Part shown: piece by piece, positions 16,349-26,569 of the stretch
Layout of the letters: each line of letters starts with the position of its first letter
How positions within the stretch are numbered: position 1 is the stretch's first letter
Notes under the pieces: generated by a model
The model's database searches: none
Seen by the model: the letters and a program-made list of their open reading frames with translations, nothing else
Told to the model about the DNA's origin: nothing
Assembly: GCF_900141985.1 (NCBI RefSeq)
Contig: NZ_FQZK01000011.1
Location: 181,557 to 245,556 of the forward strand
Reading direction: 5' to 3'
Length of the DNA: 64,000 bases
Origin: Nocardiopsis flavescens
GTDB lineage: Bacteria > Actinomycetota > Actinomycetes > Streptosporangiales > Streptosporangiaceae
Translations under genes and position numbers: made by a program

Positions 16349-16969
16349 CTAGCGGGCGGCGGGCACGCGCATGCCGCGGTCGCGGGCGTAGTCGGTGAGC
16401 ATCTCGCGGAGCTGGCGGCGGGCGCGGTGCAGCCGCGACATCACGGTCCCCAGCGGGGTGCCCATGCGCTCGGCCACCTCCTTGTAGGCGTAGCCCTCGA
16501 TGTCGACGAGGTAGATGACCTCCTGGAACTCCTCGGGCAGCCGCGCGAGCGCCTGCTTGATGTCGGAGTCGGGCAGGTGGTCCAGGACCTCGTTCTCGGC
16601 CGACCGCATGCCCGAGGAGGTGTGCGCCTCGGCGGCGGCGAGCTGCCAGTCCTTGATCTCGTCGGTGGTCTCCTGCCGCGGTTCGCGCTGCTTCTTGCGG
16701 TAGGTGTTGATGAAGGTGTTGGTCAAGATGCGGTAGAGCCAGGCACGCAGATTGGTGCCGGCGCGGAACTGGTGGAAATTGGCGAACGCCTTGGCGAACG
16801 TTTCTTGGACGAGGTCCTCCGCGTCGGCCGGATTGCGGGTCATCCGCAGGGCCGTGGGATAGAGCTGGTCCGCGAACGGCGTGACGGCGGTGGCGAAGTC
16901 CAACGCCTCTTCAGGCTCCCGCCCGTCACTGTTGCGCGCGGCGATCGCTTCCATTTCGATAGTCGTCAA
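16349..16969 (-). CDS. sigR: SigR-like RNA polymerase sigma factor (thiol/oxidative stress type)
   Basis: 206 residues very like actinobacterial SigR. Region 2 contains [33 protein letters not shown] in two blocks plus [11 protein letters not shown], and the linker has KKQREP and DHLPDSDIK. Region 4 ends in [17 protein letters not shown]. SigR drives thioredoxin and protein-quality genes under disulfide stress. The TTG start (16969) is preferred over ATG 16954 because a GAGGGGG site lies 4 bases before TTG and too far from ATG. Unusually, no rsrA-like anti-sigma gene (HxxxCxxC zinc protein) follows; 618 bp of non-coding DNA does. Confidence 0.8.
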   Translation of the reverse strand: MTTIEMEAIAARNSDGREPEEALDFATAVTPFADQLYPTALRMTRNPADAEDLVQETFAKAFANFHQFRAGTNLRAWLYRILTNTFINTYRKKQREPRQETTDEIKDWQLAAAEAHTSSGMRSAENEVLDHLPDSDIKQALARLPEEFQEVIYLVDIEGYAYKEVAERMGTPLGTVMSRLHRARRQLREMLTDYARDRGMRVPAAR

Positions 16970-17050
16970 GATTCCCCCTCAGGACGACCGGACGATCACT
17001 TCCACCCTGTTAGACGCCATCTCGTGCTCTCAATGATGACATCAATCAAG

Positions 17051-17064
17051 GTGATCCGAGTCAC
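17051..17064. promoter_or_regulatory. CRP/GlxR-like operator in the sigR-purS intergenic region
   Basis: GTGA-N6-TCAC (GTGATCCGAGTCAC) matches the core of the actinobacterial Crp/GlxR cAMP-receptor site TGTGA-N6-TCACA. It lies in the 362-bp divergent region between sigR and purS, 82 bp from the sigR start and 268 bp from the purS start. An identical arrangement occurs at 63109-63122. Confidence 0.45.
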
Positions 17065-17331
17065 GAACGTACCGAAACACTCGCTTGCGGGGTTCAGGAT
17101 GCGGTAAAAACCCCGCTCTCCCCCTACCCCGCAAGGCGTCGGGGATATTCCCCGGCGGACCGCGCCCACGCGGCCGCACCGGGGTGAGACGGGTCTCGGC
17201 CGCACCGCGCCCCCCGCCGGTGCCGTACTCTGGCGTCGCCCGCTCCGAGCAGTACGGAGAGGCGTCCGCCCGGCCGGGGAGCCGGGAGGGGACGGGAGGG
17301 CGGCACACCCATTTCTCTTGTGGAGGACCCT

Positions 17332-17577
17332 GTGGCCCGCGTCGTTGTTGACGTCATGCTCAAGCCCGAGATCCTGGACCCGCAGGGCCAGGCCATCGCC
17401 GGGGCCTGCTCGCGCCTGGGCTTCGAGGGGATCGAACAGGTCCGGCAGGGCAAGCGCTTCGAGGTCGAGGTCGAGGGCGAGGTCGACGAGGCCGCGCTGG
17501 CCGGCGTCCGCCGTCTGGCCGAGACCGTGCTCGCCAACACCGTCATCGAGGACTTCAGCGTCCGCGTGGACTCCTGA
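17332..17577 (+). CDS. purS: Phosphoribosylformylglycinamidine synthase, PurS subunit
   Basis: 81 residues of the PurS fold (VVVDVMLKPEILDPQGQAI, then GFEGIEQVRQGKRFEVEVEG), small and alpha/beta. PurS bridges PurQ and PurL in the FGAM synthase of Gram-positive purine synthesis, helping to channel ammonia. GTG 17332 is preferred over GTG 17320 because the GGAGG site (17322-17326) then has normal spacing. Unlike many genomes, it is separated from purQ by a terminator hairpin and an ATPase gene. Confidence 0.88.
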   Translation: MARVVVDVMLKPEILDPQGQAIAGACSRLGFEGIEQVRQGKRFEVEVEGEVDEAALAGVRRLAETVLANTVIEDFSVRVDS

Positions 17578-17680
17578 GCCCCCGGGCCGCCGCGCGGCCC
17601 GGCACAGCGGACACCGTCGCCGGATTTACGGCATTTGCCGAAAAGCGCGAGGAGTGTCCGCGGCGTCTGATGTGCAATGG

Positions 17681-17719
17681 AACGACCGGCGGAGCCCCAT
17701 GAGGGCACCGCCGGTCGTT
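17681..17719 (+). terminator. Rho-independent terminator after purS
   Basis: A perfect 12-bp stem AACGACCGGCGG / CCGCCGGTCGTT (17681-17692 with 17708-17719), a 15-base loop, and a short T run after the stem. It lies 104 bp after purS and would cut purS off from the downstream genes unless it is read through. Confidence 0.75.
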
Positions 17720-17797
17720 TTACGTCCATCCCCCTCGGGAAGGTTCCTTGACGTGCCGGGCCCATGACCGACGACGGAGCACGAGAGGAGTTATTTC

Positions 17798-18289
17798 ATG
17801 GACGTTGCCTTCTCGATCTCCCTCCCGCGGCGGGCGTACACGGTCGCCGTCGCACGCGACATGCTCGGAACACTCCTGCACCGCGCGGGACTGTGCCGGG
17901 ACTGCGTCGACGACTTCCTCCTGGCCGCCTCCGAGGCGTGCGCCAACGCCGTCGAACACGGCGGACCCGTGTCCGACTACCGGGTGGACGCCGAGATCGA
18001 CGAGCACTGGTGTGAAGTGCGCATCTCCCATACGGGAAGAGCGCCCGACACCGAGGCGCTAGCCGCGCGTTTCACCTCGGAACGACCCCCGCCCCTCCCC
18101 GGACTGGACTCAGAATCGGGCAGGGGCATTCTGTTGATGCGCCGCCTCATGGACGAGGTGTCGTTCGAGGGGGAGCCGAGGGTCACCGTACTGCTGCGCA
18201 AGCGCCGGACCTCCTGCGACGAGGACCCCGGGAGCGCGGCCGGGCGGGTCCCGGCCCCGGCCGACGCCCTCCTGCTGGACCGGGTCTGA
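17798..18289 (+). CDS. RsbW-like ATP-binding protein (HATPase_c anti-sigma type)
   Basis: 163 residues with the GHKL/HATPase fold of anti-sigma regulatory kinases: N box with E-A-C-A-N-A-V-E-H (~46-54), a D/G box around HTGRAPD, and a glycine box SGRGILLMRRLMDEV (~108-122). Such proteins bind and phosphorylate anti-anti-sigma factors or hold SigB-like sigma factors. No partner gene (STAS protein or sigma B-type) is adjacent. ATG 17798 follows GAGGAG. It sits between purS and purQ. Several cysteines (residues ~33, 36, 48 and 69) are unusual for the family. Confidence 0.8.
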   Translation: MDVAFSISLPRRAYTVAVARDMLGTLLHRAGLCRDCVDDFLLAASEACANAVEHGGPVSDYRVDAEIDEHWCEVRISHTGRAPDTEALAARFTSERPPPLPGLDSESGRGILLMRRLMDEVSFEGEPRVTVLLRKRRTSCDEDPGSAAGRVPAPADALLLDRV

Positions 18290-18392
18290 GACCGGGGGGC
18301 GTCGGCCCCCCGCCGCCGGGAGTGGCGCGCACCACGTGTCGCACACCACGCCGTCTGTCGGGTCGTACACCCGCGGGCGCCCGCGAACCGTG

Positions 18393-18408
18393 GGAATCAG
18401 GAGATTCC
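18393..18408. promoter_or_regulatory. Perfect 16-bp palindrome upstream of purQ
   Basis: GGAATC-AGGA-GATTCC lies in the 295-bp gap between the ATPase gene and purQ, 177 bp before the purQ start. It could be an operator for a purine or stress regulator, but no matching regulator gene is adjacent. Confidence 0.4.
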
Positions 18409-18584
18409 TACGAAAGCGGACCCCGGAACGGGGGTGAGCGTCGTACCCCCGCACAGGTGAGCGGGTACGCTGCCAAGTGCGGACGCGATACCCCCCTCGG
18501 GGTCGGACGGACGCCGACTTCCTCCTCGCCGACAACTCCCCGCACCCGCGGGGAGGGACCCGACCAACGACTCGGAGTGTGCTC

Positions 18585-19280
18585 ATGACAGCCCGTGTGG
18601 GCGTCGTCACCTTCCCCGGTTCCCTCGACGACAAGGACGCCGCGCGCGCCGTCGCGCTGGCCGGTGCCGAACCCGTCTCCCTGTGGCACGGGGACGCCGA
18701 CCTCAGGGGCGTCGACGCGGTCGTCCTGCCCGGCGGCTTCTCCTACGGCGACTACCTGCGCTGCGGCGCCATCGCCAGCTTCGCGCCGCTGATGTCGGAG
18801 CTCGTCCCCGCCGCCCGTTCCGGGGCGCTGCCCGTCCTGGGCATCTGCAACGGCTTCCAGATCCTGTGCGAGAGCCACCTGCTGCCGGGGGCGCTCACCC
18901 GCAACTCCAGCCTGCGGTTCGTCAACCGCGAGCAGCGGCTGCGCGTGGAGACCACCGCCACCGCCTGGACCCGCGACTACACCGAGGGCCAGGAGATCCT
19001 GGTCGTCCTCAAGAGCGGGGAGGGCAGCTACGTCGCCGACGAGGCCACCCTCGACGCCCTGGAGGCGCAGAACCGGGTCGTGGTCAGGTACCTGGACTCC
19101 GACCCCAACGGCTCGCGCCGCGGGATCGCCGGGATCACCAACGAGCACGGCAACGTGGTCGGCCTCATGCCGCACCCCGAGCACGCCGTCGAGGCGCTGA
19201 CCGGCCCCTCCACCGAGGGCCTGGGCTTCTTCACCTCGATCCTCGCCCGCCTGGGCGACAAGACCCCGGCCGGAGTCTGA
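18585..19280 (+). CDS. purQ: Phosphoribosylformylglycinamidine synthase, PurQ glutaminase subunit
   Basis: 231 residues of class I glutamine amidotransferase: nucleophile C88 in GICNGFQIL and the catalytic His-Glu in [10 protein letters not shown] near residue 205. It supplies ammonia to PurL for conversion of FGAR to FGAM in purine synthesis. ATG 18585 was chosen because it begins the conserved [18 protein letters not shown] start; further upstream the frame is not protein-like. A membrane-protein gene separates it from purL. Confidence 0.92.
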   Translation: MTARVGVVTFPGSLDDKDAARAVALAGAEPVSLWHGDADLRGVDAVVLPGGFSYGDYLRCGAIASFAPLMSELVPAARSGALPVLGICNGFQILCESHLLPGALTRNSSLRFVNREQRLRVETTATAWTRDYTEGQEILVVLKSGEGSYVADEATLDALEAQNRVVVRYLDSDPNGSRRGIAGITNEHGNVVGLMPHPEHAVEALTGPSTEGLGFFTSILARLGDKTPAGV

Positions 19281-19326
19281 GACCGACCCGGCCCCGCCGC
19301 ACACCGACAAGGGGACGATCCTCGCG

Positions 19327-19845
19327 ATGATGGCGCTCCTGCGCTCCCGGACCACGATGTACGTACTCGTCGGCATCGTCGTCGTGGGCCTGGTGGTGTC
19401 GGCCGCCGTCGGGCTGTTCAACTCCCTGGGCGCCGCAACGGCCGGATCCCCCCGGGCGGGCCAGGAGAGCGGGACGCCGCCCGCACAAGAGGCCGACGTG
19501 CCCGACGTCTCCTCCCTGGGCTCCGTGCCGCCCGGGCTGTCCTACTCCTCCGACCCGGACGCCGACGTGTACTGCCGGCAGGAGGGGTGCGCCCGGCTCG
19601 TCACCGTCCTCACCGAGGACGGCGAGGTCACCGGGGACGCCCGCGCCACCGTCCAGGAGGTCTACGACCACCTGCTGGACCGGGGCTGGAAGATCATGCT
19701 CCCCGAGGGCGCGGAGTCGCCCGAGGACGTGCCGCCGGAGCAGACCGTGCTGACCGACGACACCGTCATGATCGCCGACACCTCCACGGGCGGCGCCGGG
19801 GAGCCCGCGGTGCTGATGGTCCGCTACGCGGACCTCACCCGCTGA
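19327..19845 (+). CDS. Hypothetical membrane-anchored protein between purQ and purL
   Basis: 172 residues with one N-terminal membrane helix (~11-33, YVLVGIVVVGLVVSAAVG) and an acidic outer domain containing a Cys pair (VYCRQEGCARL, ~79-87) that could form a disulfide. No known family was recognised. It starts 46 bp after purQ and ends 78 bp before purL, with all three on one strand, so it is probably co-transcribed with purine genes although its makeup is not that of a purine enzyme. Confidence 0.7.
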   Translation: MMALLRSRTTMYVLVGIVVVGLVVSAAVGLFNSLGAATAGSPRAGQESGTPPAQEADVPDVSSLGSVPPGLSYSSDPDADVYCRQEGCARLVTVLTEDGEVTGDARATVQEVYDHLLDRGWKIMLPEGAESPEDVPPEQTVLTDDTVMIADTSTGGAGEPAVLMVRYADLTR

Positions 19846-19923
19846 CCCCGCCCACGACCCTCCGCGCCGGTCGGCGGACGCCGCGGCCCGGCCCACAACC
19901 GCACACCCCGAACGGAACCACGC

Positions 19924-22218
<2,295 letters not shown>

Positions 22219-22226
22219 CACCGCTC

Positions 22227-22269
22227 CGCCGCGGGGGCGGGGCGCCGTCGGCGCCCCGCCCCCGCGGCG
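22227..22269 (+). terminator. Terminator after purL
   Basis: A perfect 20-bp GC stem (22227-22246 with 22250-22269) with a 3-base loop, 8 bp after the purL stop. The following ~240 bp up to 22509 show no gene. Confidence 0.75.
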
Positions 22270-22524
22270 TTCCCCACCCGGCCTTCCCCTACTCGTCGCC
22301 GACGCCGGCGACGACGACCGGTGTGCCGCCGGGAGCGGACACGTACCGGTCGAGGACGTCCCGGGTGGAGAGGCCGCCCCCCTCGATCCGCGGGACACGG
22401 GCTACGGACACCCCCGTCGCCGGGCGGACACCCGGTTCGCCGGACATCCCTGCTCCGCATGGGGCGGGGTCGGGGAGGGGGCCGGCGGGGGTAGGGGTAG
22501 AGGGAGGGACCGGAGGTGGTCGCG

Positions 22525-22779
22525 ATGGGTCGCGAGAAACTGCGGCGTGGACGGTTGAAGGGGCCGCTGGGCAGCCCGGAGCGCCCGGCGAGCGCGCTGG
22601 GGTTCCGGCTGGTGCTGGCGGTGTTCGGCTGCCTGGTACTGGCGGCGGGCACGGTGGTGTCGGTGGTGGCGCAGGCCCCGCTGTGGCTGGTGGTGCTGCT
22701 GGGGGCCGGGTTCGCGGCGTCGTGCGTGAACGTCTACTGGGTGGCCCGGAGGCTGCGCTACGAGCGCCCGGGATGCTGA
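22525..22779 (+). CDS. Small membrane protein, DUF6343-like
   Basis: 84 residues: a basic N-terminus (GREKLRRGRLKG), the RPASALGFRLVLAVFG start of the first of two membrane helices (~26-47, ~52-72), and a basic C-terminus. Its size and layout resemble the DUF6343 family of actinobacteria, whose function is unknown. ATG 22525 was chosen because the GGAGGT site (22510-22515) abuts the alternative GTG 22516. Its stop codon touches the stop of the convergent gene (TGATCA at 22777-22782), leaving no gap. Confidence 0.6.
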   Translation: MGREKLRRGRLKGPLGSPERPASALGFRLVLAVFGCLVLAAGTVVSVVAQAPLWLVVLLGAGFAASCVNVYWVARRLRYERPGC

Positions 22780-24735
22780 TCACTCCGAGCCGGGTTCGCC
22801 GTCGAGGTCGAGGTCGACCGAGACCATCCGGTGGTCGGAGTGCGGCACGTCCGGGTTGTCCGGGTTCTGGGCGGTGAACTCCTCGGTGACGAGGATGTGG
22901 TCGATCTCCTGCGGCGGCCCGGCCAGGCTGGGAATCGTGTTGAAGGGCCGCTCGAAGGGGTCGTGCAGGCCGGCGTCGGTGAGGATCGACCACGCCGGGT
23001 TCCCGGGCTCGATGTTGAGGTCCCCGGCCAGGACCACCGGCCGCCCCTGGGACCTGGCCCCCTCGACGAGGTCCGCCAGGTCCCGCAGCTGGGCCCGGGC
23101 GCTCTCGGCGGTGAAGTCGTAGGTCCGCGGCTGTACGTGGGTGGCGATGACGCTGACCTCGGTGCCGCCGTCCCAGCGCACGACGGCCTCCAGGGCCTGG
23201 GCGCCGGTCGGTCCGCTGGGGGTGAGCGTGTGCCCGCGCACCGCGGTGACCTCCTGCGAGGTGAGCAGGGCGTCGCCCCACAGGGGCCCGTCGGCCGGGG
23301 CCCAGTAGGCCCGCATGCCGAGCTGCTCGGCGGTGAGGGAGAGGGCGTCGTGGCCGCCGTTGAGCATCCATCCGCGGTCGACCTCGCTGAGGACGACGAT
23401 GTCGGGCAGGCCACCGCCGAGCAGCGCGATCTGCTCGTGGAGCGCGTAGCGCCCGTCCATGCCGAACCCCATGCGCACGTTGTAGGCGGCCACCCGCAGC
23501 CCCGAGGAGGGTTCGTGGGCCTGCTCCGCCCCGGTGCGGAACGAGGTGTGCCAGGTCGGCGCGGCCACCGTGAGCACCAGCGCCAGCGCGGCGGCCCCGG
23601 CGGTCAGCCAGGGCCGCCCGGAGCGGGCCGGGACCGGGCCGCGGCCGGTCATCGCCGCCGCGAGGGGTACCAGGGCCAGGAACGGCACCAGCGCGTTGCC
23701 GTAGTACAGGTCGTAGGCGGCGTAGAACCCGAAGACCAGGACCGCCAGCAGGAACAGCCCGCCGAACGCCGCCCACCCGGTGGCGGCGCGCCCCGGCCGG
23801 CCCGTCCGGTGCACCGCCCACCCGGCGCAGCCCGCCAGGGCGAGCTGGCCGGCCGGCAGGGCGGCCAGGGCCCAGGCGGGCCAGACCCCGGGGACGCCGC
23901 CGGCGTCCGAGGGCGCCGCCCACAGCACGGCGAGCGCCGCCGCCAGGACGGCGAACGCGGCCGCCGGGTGCCCGGTGGACCAGCGCGGGTCGGCCGCGAC
24001 CATCACGGACAGCACGGCGGCGGTGGCCACCAGCGCGGCGGCCACGGGCGTCTCCCCGATGGCCTCGCCCACCGCCGGGTTGGCCGTGTACAGCCCGGAG
24101 AGGAACAGCAGCGGGCCCAGGGCGAGCCAGGCCCGGGCGGGGACGGCCCGGGGCTCACCGCCCCCCGGCCCGTGCCGGTACGCCCCGGCGGCGGCCCAGG
24201 CGAACAGGGCGACCTCGGCGACCGCCCCGGCCCAGGCCAGAGGCCCGTCCCGCCACACGAGGTCGACGGTGTTGAGGAGGGTGTGGACCACGGCGGTGGC
24301 GGCGACGCCGGTGACGACCCCGACCATCACCCCGTGCCCGGTGGCCCGCGGGTGGTCGACGGTGGCCATGGCGGAGGCGGTCAGCCACACGGTCCCCGCC
24401 CCGACCAGGAACGACGCCAGGTACAGCTGCGGAGCGCCGCCGTCGGTGGCCTGGAGGGCCAGGCGCCCGACCGCGAGCACGGCGCCCGCGGCCAGCGCGG
24501 TGCGGGCGGGCTCCAGGCGGCGGGCGGCGGCGACGAAGGGGACGGGGGCGAGGAACCAGGCGAGGGCGTAGAGGCCCATCAGCTCCGCCGGGGTCTCCCC
24601 CGCCCGCCCGAAGAGGGTGGTGAGCGAGGGCAGGAACACCCGCAGGGCGTCCAGGAACAGCACGGTTCCCACCGCGACGGCGAATCGGTCCCAGCGCATG
24701 GTCCTCCAGGGGTCGTCGCCCGCAGCGGTGGACAT
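22780..24735 (-). CDS. Membrane-bound endonuclease/exonuclease/phosphatase family protein
   Basis: 651 residues. The first ~385 form about 12 membrane helices. The last ~250 are an EEP (DNase I/exonuclease III-like) domain with all key motifs: YNVRMG, SEVDRG, ATHVQP, GDLNIEPGN, IDHIL and SDHRMV. The EEP domain would lie on the membrane surface and hydrolyse a phosphodiester or phospholipid headgroup; the substrate is unknown. ATG 24735 has a GAGGA site. It is a single gene, transcribed toward the DUF6343-like gene. Confidence 0.8.
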   Translation of the reverse strand: MSTAAGDDPWRTMRWDRFAVAVGTVLFLDALRVFLPSLTTLFGRAGETPAELMGLYALAWFLAPVPFVAAARRLEPARTALAAGAVLAVGRLALQATDGGAPQLYLASFLVGAGTVWLTASAMATVDHPRATGHGVMVGVVTGVAATAVVHTLLNTVDLVWRDGPLAWAGAVAEVALFAWAAAGAYRHGPGGGEPRAVPARAWLALGPLLFLSGLYTANPAVGEAIGETPVAAALVATAAVLSVMVAADPRWSTGHPAAAFAVLAAALAVLWAAPSDAGGVPGVWPAWALAALPAGQLALAGCAGWAVHRTGRPGRAATGWAAFGGLFLLAVLVFGFYAAYDLYYGNALVPFLALVPLAAAMTGRGPVPARSGRPWLTAGAAALALVLTVAAPTWHTSFRTGAEQAHEPSSGLRVAAYNVRMGFGMDGRYALHEQIALLGGGLPDIVVLSEVDRGWMLNGGHDALSLTAEQLGMRAYWAPADGPLWGDALLTSQEVTAVRGHTLTPSGPTGAQALEAVVRWDGGTEVSVIATHVQPRTYDFTAESARAQLRDLADLVEGARSQGRPVVLAGDLNIEPGNPAWSILTDAGLHDPFERPFNTIPSLAGPPQEIDHILVTEEFTAQNPDNPDVPHSDHRMVSVDLDLDGEPGSE

Positions 24736-24934
24736 GAATGATCCTCATGTCCTGCTCGCGCGCGTACAAGGGGCACGCATCCCCCGATTCCCCGAAGTCA
24801 TCCCACTATGCGGGCGGCTCCCCATGAGCGTCGCAAAAGCGACCGGCCGCGGCCCCGGCCGTGACCTTTCCGCGCCGGCGCCCGGCCCGGCGGCCCGGCA
24901 CCCGGCCGCGCCGGGCCGGTCCCCTCCCTGCCGC

Positions 24935-26491
24935 TCACCCCCGTCCGCGGCCGTCCTCGCGCACCAGGTCGGCGGCGCGCTCGCCCAGCGCCAGGACCAT
25001 GACCATCGGGTTGGGCGTGGGCAGGGTCGGGAAAACGGACGCGTCCGCGATCCGCAGCCCGCGCAGCCCCCGGACCCGCAGCCGCGGGTCGACCACGGCC
25101 ATCGGGTCGTCCGCGGCGCCCATCCGGCAGGTACCCGCCGGGTGGTAGACGGTGTGGGCGGCGCGGCGCCCGTACTCCGACAGCTCCTCGTCGGTCCGCA
25201 CCCCGGGGCCGGGGGCGACCTCCTCCTCGATCCAGGAGCGGAACGGCTCGGTCGCCGCGACCTCGCGGGCGATCTTGAGGCCGTCGACGACGGTCCGCTC
25301 GTCGTAGCCGTCGGGGTCGGTGAAGTACCGGAAGTCCAGGGCGGGCTTGTCCCGGGGGTCGGCGCTGGTGAGGTAGAGCCTGCCGCGCGAGCGCGAGCGC
25401 GGGATGTTGGGCGTCATGCAGACCGCGTGGCCCTCGGGAGGGGAGGCGTAGCCCAGCCGCTTCGTGTTGTCGTCGAAGGGGACCTGGTAGATGTGGAACA
25501 TCAGGTCCGGGCGGGGGTCGGAGCCGTCCCGCCGGACGAACAGCGCGGCGTCGGAGTGCATCACCGTGTTCTGCGGCACCGGCCTGCTCGTCCGCCACAT
25601 GATGATCGACTCGGGGTGGTCGAGCAGGTTCTCCCCCACGCCCGGCAGGTCGTGGCGGGGCTCCACCCCCACCTCGCGCAGGTGCCCGGCGGCGCCGATC
25701 CCCGAGAGCAGCAGCAGCCGGGGCGTGTCGACGGCGCCCGCGCACAGGATCACCTCGCGCCGCGCCGACACCGACAGGCGCGCCCCCTCCCGGTCCGCGG
25801 CCTCCACCCCGGTGGCGCGGTCGCCGTCCAGGACGACCCGGTCCACCCAGGTCTCCAGCAGCACGGTGAGGTTGTCGCGCACGTCCATGACCGGGTGCAG
25901 GTAGGCGACCGACGCGGAGGACCGGTACCCGGTGTAGGGGTCGTAGGCGACGGACAGGAACCCGGCGCCGTCGGCGAACCCGCCCCCGTGCGAGGTCAGG
26001 GCGTTGAAGTCCTCGACCACGGGGACGCCCGCCGCCTCCGCCGCCGCGTCCACCCAGTCGCGGACCATGGCGTTGCGGTCCTTCTCGGCGACCGGGACGA
26101 TGTTGCACTTGATCCGGTCGGCGTAGGACTGGACGGTGGCGTTGTCCCAGCCCTCGGCGCCGGCGGCCACCCAGTCGTCGAGGTCCCGGGCGAAGGGCCG
26201 GAAGCTGATGAGCGTGTTGTGGGAGGAGCAGCCGCCGAGCACGCGGGCCCGGGAGTGCAGGATGTGGGAGTTGCCGCGGGGCTGCTCGGTGGTCGTGTAC
26301 TTCAGGTCGAGGTCGCCGTCGAGGACGCCCAGCCAGTCGCGCAGGCGGAGCACGTGCTCCAGGTCCCGGTCGTCGGGCCCGCCCTCGATCAGGCAGACGG
26401 TGGTCCCGGGGTCCTCGGTGAGCCGGTCGGCGAGCACCGAGCCCGCGGTGCCGCCGCCGACGATCACGTAGTCGTAGGTGTGCTGGGACAC
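24935..26491 (-). CDS. GMC flavoprotein oxidoreductase, choline-oxidase-like
   Basis: 518 residues. The Rossmann FAD motif GGGTAGS is at 12-18. The segment VLGGCSSHN contains H91, which aligns with the histidine that binds FAD covalently in choline oxidase. The C-terminal catalytic pair H (VYHPAGTCRMG) and N (PTPNPMVM) is present. These features favour a choline oxidase or alcohol oxidase over generic dehydrogenases. It lies 78 bp downstream of the aldehyde dehydrogenase on the same strand, and together they would convert choline to glycine betaine. Substrate assignment is inferred from motif and context. Confidence 0.78.
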   Translation of the reverse strand: MSQHTYDYVIVGGGTAGSVLADRLTEDPGTTVCLIEGGPDDRDLEHVLRLRDWLGVLDGDLDLKYTTTEQPRGNSHILHSRARVLGGCSSHNTLISFRPFARDLDDWVAAGAEGWDNATVQSYADRIKCNIVPVAEKDRNAMVRDWVDAAAEAAGVPVVEDFNALTSHGGGFADGAGFLSVAYDPYTGYRSSASVAYLHPVMDVRDNLTVLLETWVDRVVLDGDRATGVEAADREGARLSVSARREVILCAGAVDTPRLLLLSGIGAAGHLREVGVEPRHDLPGVGENLLDHPESIIMWRTSRPVPQNTVMHSDAALFVRRDGSDPRPDLMFHIYQVPFDDNTKRLGYASPPEGHAVCMTPNIPRSRSRGRLYLTSADPRDKPALDFRYFTDPDGYDERTVVDGLKIAREVAATEPFRSWIEEEVAPGPGVRTDEELSEYGRRAAHTVYHPAGTCRMGAADDPMAVVDPRLRVRGLRGLRIADASVFPTLPTPNPMVMVLALGERAADLVREDGRGRG

Positions 26492-26569
26492 GCGCTGATT
26501 CCTCTCGTGGTCCTGACGGGGGGAGGGGCCGACCCGGGGCGCGGCGGCGCCGCGCCGCGGGCCGGGCGG

